Shown piece by piece: positions 59,546-64,000 of a DNA stretch of 64,000 bases (the stretch's first letter is position 1; every line of letters begins with the position of its first letter). A program made the position numbers and the translations under genes. Below the pieces are notes generated by a model. It was not told the DNA's origin. It searched no databases and saw nothing but the letters and a program-made list of their open reading frames with translations. Source of the stretch: Parvularcula dongshanensis (GTDB lineage Bacteria; Pseudomonadota; Alphaproteobacteria; Caulobacterales; Parvularculaceae); NCBI RefSeq assembly GCF_014199615.1, contig NZ_JACHOB010000004.1, positions 1 through 64,000 on the forward strand, read 5' to 3'.

Positions 59546-62092
59546 TCAGGGTGCGCCCGCCGCGTCCGCCCCTTCGCCCGTCGCGCTCGTCAGGTCGCGC
59601 GCCGCCGCGACCAGCTCGACGTAGGATGCGCCGAGCGGAATGACGTACTCGTTCTCGCCCCAGAAGAACGGCCAGTCCTCCTTGTTCTCGGGGAAGTCGG
59701 GTTTGAGGATCAGGACACCCGGCACCACGCCCCCCGCGATGAAGGAGAAGTCGGCGCGGTTGTTGCCATAGGCGACCTCCTTCGACTTCGCGCCGACGGC
59801 GGAGACGAGGGAGAGGTCGTGACCCGGATGCCGCCCGAGGACGTAGTCGAGGCCCGCGAGGACTTCCTCGGCGCTGACGAGTTCCGGGAAGGCCTTGTGG
59901 ATCTGGTACTGGACGAGGGACTCGTTGACGACGGTGCCCGAGCCCGCCCAGCCGCCGCGGGTGATCCGTACACCGAACGGGTTCTCGGTCTTCGCTTCCT
60001 CCATCTCGACGAGCCAAGCTTCCGACGCCTCGCGCAGCGTCTGACGGAAGGTGTCGGGCATGTCCGGCAGCACGCGGAAGGCCGCGTCGGCGGTAAAGCC
60101 GTAATACGCCTCTGCCTCCGGCCAGAGGCGTATTACGGCCTCTTCGTACTCGTCCTTGCCGGTCGTCGCGAAGAGTTCGGCGGCGGCGAGGAAGCGTTCC
60201 GCCTCGAGCGGGCCGCCCGTCGTGTTGCCGTGGCGGTAGGTATCGGGCTCCTTGCCCTGCTCCTCCGCCCAAGTGTCCTCTGCGATCTTGAGCGCCTTGT
60301 CCGCAAGCTCGTCGTCATAGCCGCGCAGCGCGCGAGAGGCCGCCGCGAGGCCGGCCGAGGAGCCGTAGTTGAGTGCGCTCGCCTTGCTCGTGAACGCCCA
60401 GCGGTCGTCCTTCTTGCCGCTGCGGCCGCGCTTCTCCTCGTCCGGCGACAGCTTCGCGTTGTAGACGAGGCCGTCCGTCTTCGTCACCGCGTCGCCGAGG
60501 TGGGTGTACTGATCGAGGTCGGGCTCGACGATGCCGTGGATGGCGTGGCCGACCGCGTCGAACTGGGCGACGAGCTGCAGCGTGCCGTGCTTGATCTGCT
60601 GCAGCATGTCGGGCTCGCCGTCCGGCGTGTGGAGGTCGACGCGGTGGCGCGGCCAGTCGACCTTGGTCTCGTCGCGATCCGGCGCGAAGGCCTCCCACCC
60701 TGCGACGAGCGAGCGGACCGTACCGTACTGGCTCTGCGTGCGGATGTCGAAGTCGCCCGCGTCGAACCAGCCGCCGACATCGAGGCCGGGGATGTGCTCC
60801 ATCGGCTCGAACTTCGTGTCCGTGGTCGGCCCTTGCGCGTAGAGGTCGTGGTGCTCGTGGTTCACCGGCGCTTGCAGCGCGTCGTCCATGTGCGCCGTGC
60901 CGTGCCAGACCCGGTAGGCCTCGTTGACGAACATGTGGTCCATCTGGACGGGGAAGAAGACGTCCATGGTCGGCTTCCAGGCGTCGTCATAGACGTCGTC
61001 GGCGATCGTGATCGGTGCCGTGCGGTGATCGCCATAGGCGAGGACGTAGAGGCCGGGCTCGGTCACGTCCGAGAAGTCGATGGTCGCGTAGGTATAGCGC
61101 AGGTACTCGCCCCAAGGCTCGACCGGTGCGACCATCGCCTCGGTTTCCGAACCGTCCGCGCCGATCTTCAGGACGCGCGCGCTCTCCTCGGGCGTGTCGT
61201 TCCGGTCGAGCTCGACCACGGCGACCTTATCGCGGTTCGGCGTGTAGCCGACCTGGCTGTGGCTGATGACGGGATCGCGCGTCCAGCCGGGGATCGAGCT
61301 CGCGTCGATCGTCCAGGTCAGCAGCGTGCCCGACTTGCCTTCCGGCAGCACGCTCCTGAGCACGTACCAGCCGTTGCTCGCCTGGTTCCGCCCGTCATAG
61401 AGCAAGATCGGCGCGCCGTCCGAGGTGATGGAGATACGGTCCTCGGGCGAGGCGGGCGCCATCGTGAAGGACTGGGCCGTCGCGATCGCCTCCGGCTCGG
61501 CCATCGCGCCGTCGGGCCGCGCGCCGTCCTCGCGCAGGGTCATGTCGCCGGCGGGATAGCGCGGCAGCATCCCGGCCTCGCCGTCCGCGATGTAGCCCTT
61601 GCCCCAGAAGGCGGAGGGCTGGAACTCGAGGTTGAAGCCGGCCCGCCCCGCGAGGCTGTCCGGCACCGCCTCGTCTGAGAGGACGCTGATCGTCACCGCG
61701 CCGTCGCCGGTCGCTTCGGCCCTGATCGTGTACTCGAAGCCTTCGTCCGGGTAGGACAAGTGCGCCTCGATGACGCCCGCCTCCTCGTCGACCGTGCGCT
61801 CGCCGAACCTTCCGATCGGCTCCCACTGCCCCGGCGTCGCGCTCAGGCGGACGTCGCCGTTCGTGACCACGCGCTGGCCGTGATGGATCACCTCGACGCC
61901 GCTGATCTTCGCGTCGGCGAACAGGCCGTCATACCAGTTGGAGAAGACGAGGACGTTGACGCCGTCGGTCTCGAAGTAGCCCTGATCGGATAGGGTGAGC
62001 GCTGCGTCCTCCTGCGCGAACGTGAGGCTCGGCGCGGCGGCGAGGGCGATCGTGAGAGCGCTAACAGCGGTAAGCAGGGATCGTTTCGGCAT
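59546..62092 (-). CDS. Secreted family 9 glycoside hydrolase
   Basis: 848 aa from the ATG at 62092. A signal peptide (1-26, ending TFAQED) precedes an unassigned beta-rich N-terminal domain (to about 285), a CelD-N/Ig-like domain (HSQVGYTPNRDKVAVVE to PITIADDVY) and the GH9 barrel. The catalytic Asp pair is in GGWFDAGDFDI (about 443-446) and the acid Glu in WGENEYVIP (about 812). GH9 enzymes cleave beta-1,4-glucans and related backbones or act as exo-enzymes. Here it may trim a glucuronate-bearing polysaccharide. The gene contains a 17-bp perfect inverted repeat at 60098-60139. Confidence 0.93.
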   Translation of the reverse strand: MPKRSLLTAVSALTIALAAAPSLTFAQEDAALTLSDQGYFETDGVNVLVFSNWYDGLFADAKISGVEVIHHGQRVVTNGDVRLSATPGQWEPIGRFGERTVDEEAGVIEAHLSYPDEGFEYTIRAEATGDGAVTISVLSDEAVPDSLAGRAGFNLEFQPSAFWGKGYIADGEAGMLPRYPAGDMTLREDGARPDGAMAEPEAIATAQSFTMAPASPEDRISITSDGAPILLYDGRNQASNGWYVLRSVLPEGKSGTLLTWTIDASSIPGWTRDPVISHSQVGYTPNRDKVAVVELDRNDTPEESARVLKIGADGSETEAMVAPVEPWGEYLRYTYATIDFSDVTEPGLYVLAYGDHRTAPITIADDVYDDAWKPTMDVFFPVQMDHMFVNEAYRVWHGTAHMDDALQAPVNHEHHDLYAQGPTTDTKFEPMEHIPGLDVGGWFDAGDFDIRTQSQYGTVRSLVAGWEAFAPDRDETKVDWPRHRVDLHTPDGEPDMLQQIKHGTLQLVAQFDAVGHAIHGIVEPDLDQYTHLGDAVTKTDGLVYNAKLSPDEEKRGRSGKKDDRWAFTSKASALNYGSSAGLAAASRALRGYDDELADKALKIAEDTWAEEQGKEPDTYRHGNTTGGPLEAERFLAAAELFATTGKDEYEEAVIRLWPEAEAYYGFTADAAFRVLPDMPDTFRQTLREASEAWLVEMEEAKTENPFGVRITRGGWAGSGTVVNESLVQYQIHKAFPELVSAEEVLAGLDYVLGRHPGHDLSLVSAVGAKSKEVAYGNNRADFSFIAGGVVPGVLILKPDFPENKEDWPFFWGENEYVIPLGASYVELVAAARDLTSATGEGADAAGAP
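60098..60139. repeat. 17-bp perfect inverted repeat inside the GH9 gene
   Basis: The arms GCCGTAATACGCCTCTG (60098-60114) and its exact complement (60123-60139) flank an 8-bp loop. It is fully in frame in the GH9 coding sequence, where it encodes VIRLW...AEAYYGF. A strong mRNA hairpin is predicted. Confidence 0.9.
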
Positions 62093-62198
62093 CGGTTCCT
62101 CCGGGAGCTTTGCGGCCGCTCGGCGCGACTCTTTCAATTCAGTCCGTAGCCTAGGAGATGGCCGGGGCACCGGCCATAAAAACCCGCAGAGGTTCGGC

Positions 62199-63683
62199 TC
62201 ACCCCTGCGCGGGGCAGTACCGGGCGATGAAGTCCTCATGCGAGGGCAGCTGGCCAAGGGCGCGTTCGACGCTCCGCTCGATGCCGGAGAGGGCGCCCGC
62301 GAGCTGCTCGTCCGTCATCATTCCGGCCATGCGGTGGTGTCCGCCTGGCACGAGGCGTTGTCCGAGCATGACCTGCACCCAAGAGTCGACCTGGAACAGG
62401 TCTTCGGGCCCCTGATAGGCGTAGCCGCTCTCCTCGAAGAGGGCGATCCGCTCGGCGAGGCTGCCTGGGATCTCCATGTTCCGGCAGTGCCGCCAGAAGG
62501 GCGAGTCGTCGCGCTCCGTCGCCCTATAGTGAAGGATGATGAAGTCACGGATGCGCTCCATCTCGACCGCCGCCATCTCGTTGAAGCGGGTCCGCAGGGC
62601 CGAGGCGTCGCCCGAGAACGGAAAGAGCTTGATGAGGCGCGTCACCGCGATCTGGATGAGGTGGATGCTGGTCGACTCGAGGGGCTCGATGAAGCCGCTC
62701 GAAAGGCCCAGCGTGACGCAGTTCTTGTTCCAGGCCTTGCGCCGCCGCCCCGTGACGAAGCGGATCGGGCGCGGCTCGGTCAGCCGTTCCCCGGTCACGG
62801 CGCCGAGAAGACGCGCCTCGGCCGCCTCGTCCTTGAGGAAGCTCGAGCAGTAGACGATGCCGTTGCCAACCCGTTTCTGAAGCGGAATGCGCCAGCGCCA
62901 ACCAGCGTCATGCGCGATCGACCGCGTGTAGGGCACGGGCGGCTCGGTCGCACTCGTCTGCACCGCGATCGCCCGGTCCATGGGCAGCCAGTGCCGCCAG
63001 TCGTCGTAGCCGGTCTTCAGCGTCTCTTCGATCAGGAGGCCACGGAAGCCCGTGCAGTCGAGGAACAGGTCTCCTTCGACCCGCTCGCCGCCTTCGAGCA
63101 CGAGGGCGGTCAGATCGCCGCTCTCGGCGTTCTGCTCGACACGGTCGATCTTCCCTTCGACGCGGGCCACGCCCGCCCCTTCCGAGAGCGTCCTGAGCAG
63201 CTTCGCGTAGGCCGTCGCGTCGAGGTGGAAGGCGTAGTTGAGCCCTCCCTTCTCGTCCGTATACATTTTGCTCTCTTCGGCGGCCCGAAGCTCGAGGCAG
63301 TAGGCACCGAGATCCTTTCCGAGCCCGCGCGCTCTCGCCTCGGCCCAGACCGAGAAGAAGTGGGTCATCCAGGGCGACTTGCCGATCGTGCCGAAGGAGT
63401 GGACGTAGCGGTCGCCTTCGCGTGCCCAGTTCTCGAACGCAATGCCCAGCTTGAACGTGGCCTGTGTGGCGCGCATGAACGCGCGCTCGTCGAGACCGAT
63501 CATGGTGTGGAAGGTCCGCTGCGTCGGGATCGTCGCCTCGCCTACGCCGATCGTGCCGATCTGATCGGACTCGACGAGGGTGATGTCGAGGAGCGGCCCG
63601 AGTTGCTTCGCGAGCGCGGCCGCGGCGACCCAACCCGCCGTGCCGCCGCCGGCGATGACGACTTTGACCTTCGGTTGTTCCAT
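62199..63683 (-). CDS. Flavin-dependent tryptophan halogenase-family protein
   Basis: 494 aa. GGGTAGW (12-18) binds FAD, Lys78 (ATFKLGI) matches the catalytic Lys of PrnA, WRWRIP (about 265-270) is the halogenase signature, and SSGFIEPLESTSIHLIQ holds the conserved Glu. All hallmark residues are present, so real halogenation is possible. Relatives in Caulobacter- and Xanthomonas-type loci lie next to TonB receptors and sugar hydrolases, with no proven substrate. It starts 10 bp after the cupin-like gene and precedes GH9 by 106 bp on the same strand. Confidence 0.94.
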   Translation of the reverse strand: MEQPKVKVVIAGGGTAGWVAAAALAKQLGPLLDITLVESDQIGTIGVGEATIPTQRTFHTMIGLDERAFMRATQATFKLGIAFENWAREGDRYVHSFGTIGKSPWMTHFFSVWAEARARGLGKDLGAYCLELRAAEESKMYTDEKGGLNYAFHLDATAYAKLLRTLSEGAGVARVEGKIDRVEQNAESGDLTALVLEGGERVEGDLFLDCTGFRGLLIEETLKTGYDDWRHWLPMDRAIAVQTSATEPPVPYTRSIAHDAGWRWRIPLQKRVGNGIVYCSSFLKDEAAEARLLGAVTGERLTEPRPIRFVTGRRRKAWNKNCVTLGLSSGFIEPLESTSIHLIQIAVTRLIKLFPFSGDASALRTRFNEMAAVEMERIRDFIILHYRATERDDSPFWRHCRNMEIPGSLAERIALFEESGYAYQGPEDLFQVDSWVQVMLGQRLVPGGHHRMAGMMTDEQLAGALSGIERSVERALGQLPSHEDFIARYCPAQG

Positions 63684-63693
63684 TCCTCGGCCC

Positions 63694-64000
63694 CTAGCGG
63701 TTCAGCTTGGCGAGGAGCGCCCGCCGCAGGCGGCGCGCCGTTCCTTCGTCCATCGGCCCCAACGGCCCCCTGGCGCCTTCGGGTAGGTGCGCGCCCGCGC
63801 GCTCGGCCGGTCCGAACACGTAGTAGTCGAACAGCGCCTGCCACGCCCTCTTCTCCGCTTCCGGACGGTCGCGCAGGCTGAGAAGGCCGTGCAGCAGCGT
63901 GTTCATCGGCGTGTCCATGTAGGCGGGCACGGCGTTCCACCAGTAGTTCACGAGCACGTTGAAGTCGTCGAGCGCCTCGACGTGGTGCCACCACATGGCG
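63694..64000 (-). CDS. JmjC/cupin-like protein, C-terminal fragment at the window edge
   Basis: The last 102 codons or so of a gene that continues past the window end. WWHHVEALDDFNVLVNYWWN is the C-terminal signature of cupin_8/JmjC-like proteins that regularly sit beside tryptophan-halogenase genes in carbohydrate loci; the two His may be metal ligands. The tail is helical (EGTARRLRRALLAKLNR). It is upstream of the halogenase in the same unit. The ATG-like codon at 63996 is internal, not the start. Confidence 0.82.
   Translation of the reverse strand, partial: AMWWHHVEALDDFNVLVNYWWNAVPAYMDTPMNTLLHGLLSLRDRPEAEKRAWQALFDYYVFGPAERAGAHLPEGARGPLGPMDEGTARRLRRALLAKLNR

Overview
The window is dense, very GC-rich chromosomal DNA from an alphaproteobacterium. 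It looks like an aquatic member of the Caulobacterales/Parvularculales/Hyphomonadaceae type, although the exact lineage cannot be fixed from sequence alone. The clues are: a tRNA-His with a G1:U72 pair, A73 and no G-1; a perfect CtrA-type site (TTAA-N7-TTAA); a perfect EcfG-type general-stress promoter (GGAAC-N17-CGTT); a Caulobacter/Xanthomonas-type TonB receptor; a carbohydrate-locus tryptophan halogenase; and the infA-maf-RNase E/G-yacG order. I see no insertion sequence, prophage, integrase or CRISPR array. Genes are packed tightly: all 12 convergent pairs end within 33 bp of each other or overlap.

Region by region. 0-2.8 kb: two envelope glycosyltransferase-type genes. 2.8-8.4 kb: an iron island with a His-rich lipoprotein, a PiuC/YbiX dioxygenase and an FbpABC-type ferric-iron ABC importer. 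8.4-12.2 kb: agmatine-to-putrescine genes (aguA, aguB) followed by two oxidoreductases. 12.2-18.5 kb: tRNA-His, an M48 lipoprotein protease and a stress-type island (DUF2383, DUF2254, topoisomerase IB, YihY, an SDR that has lost its catalytic Tyr/Lys, DUF465). 18.6-21 kb: a four-gene overlapping operon (TIGR02444, DUF465, cyclophilin, PPK2). 21-23.2 kb: infA-maf-RNase E/G-yacG. 23.3-29.6 kb: SelO, then five consecutive lipoprotein genes including CsgG, DUF4810 and DUF799/GNA1162 types, a patatin and a beta-barrel protein. 29.7-42.6 kb: mostly housekeeping and envelope genes (purA, dapA-smpB, soluble lytic transglycosylase, holC, LpxR-type deacylase, exporter, PhzF, GT1, DjlA-like, semialdehyde dehydrogenase).

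42.6-64 kb is a uronate/polysaccharide utilisation region. A TonB receptor should bring oligosaccharides across the outer membrane. A TRAP transporter (DctP, DctQ, DctM) should carry the acidic sugar across the inner membrane. UxaC, UxuB, ManD and KdgK then convert D-glucuronate through fructuronate, mannonate and KDG to KDPG; the KDPG aldolase is not in the window. A second unit carries a GH9 hydrolase, a flavin-dependent tryptophan-halogenase-like protein and a truncated JmjC/cupin-like protein. Between these units lies a three-gene signalling module: a CHASE-GAF-PAS histidine kinase, an Rcp1-like response regulator and a receiver-HisKA_2 kinase.

The points most worth following up are the halogenase/cupin/GH9 unit beside the uronate pathway, the signalling triad, the five-lipoprotein CsgG cluster, the degenerate SDR, the divergent stress promoter, and a 17-bp perfect inverted repeat inside the GH9 gene.
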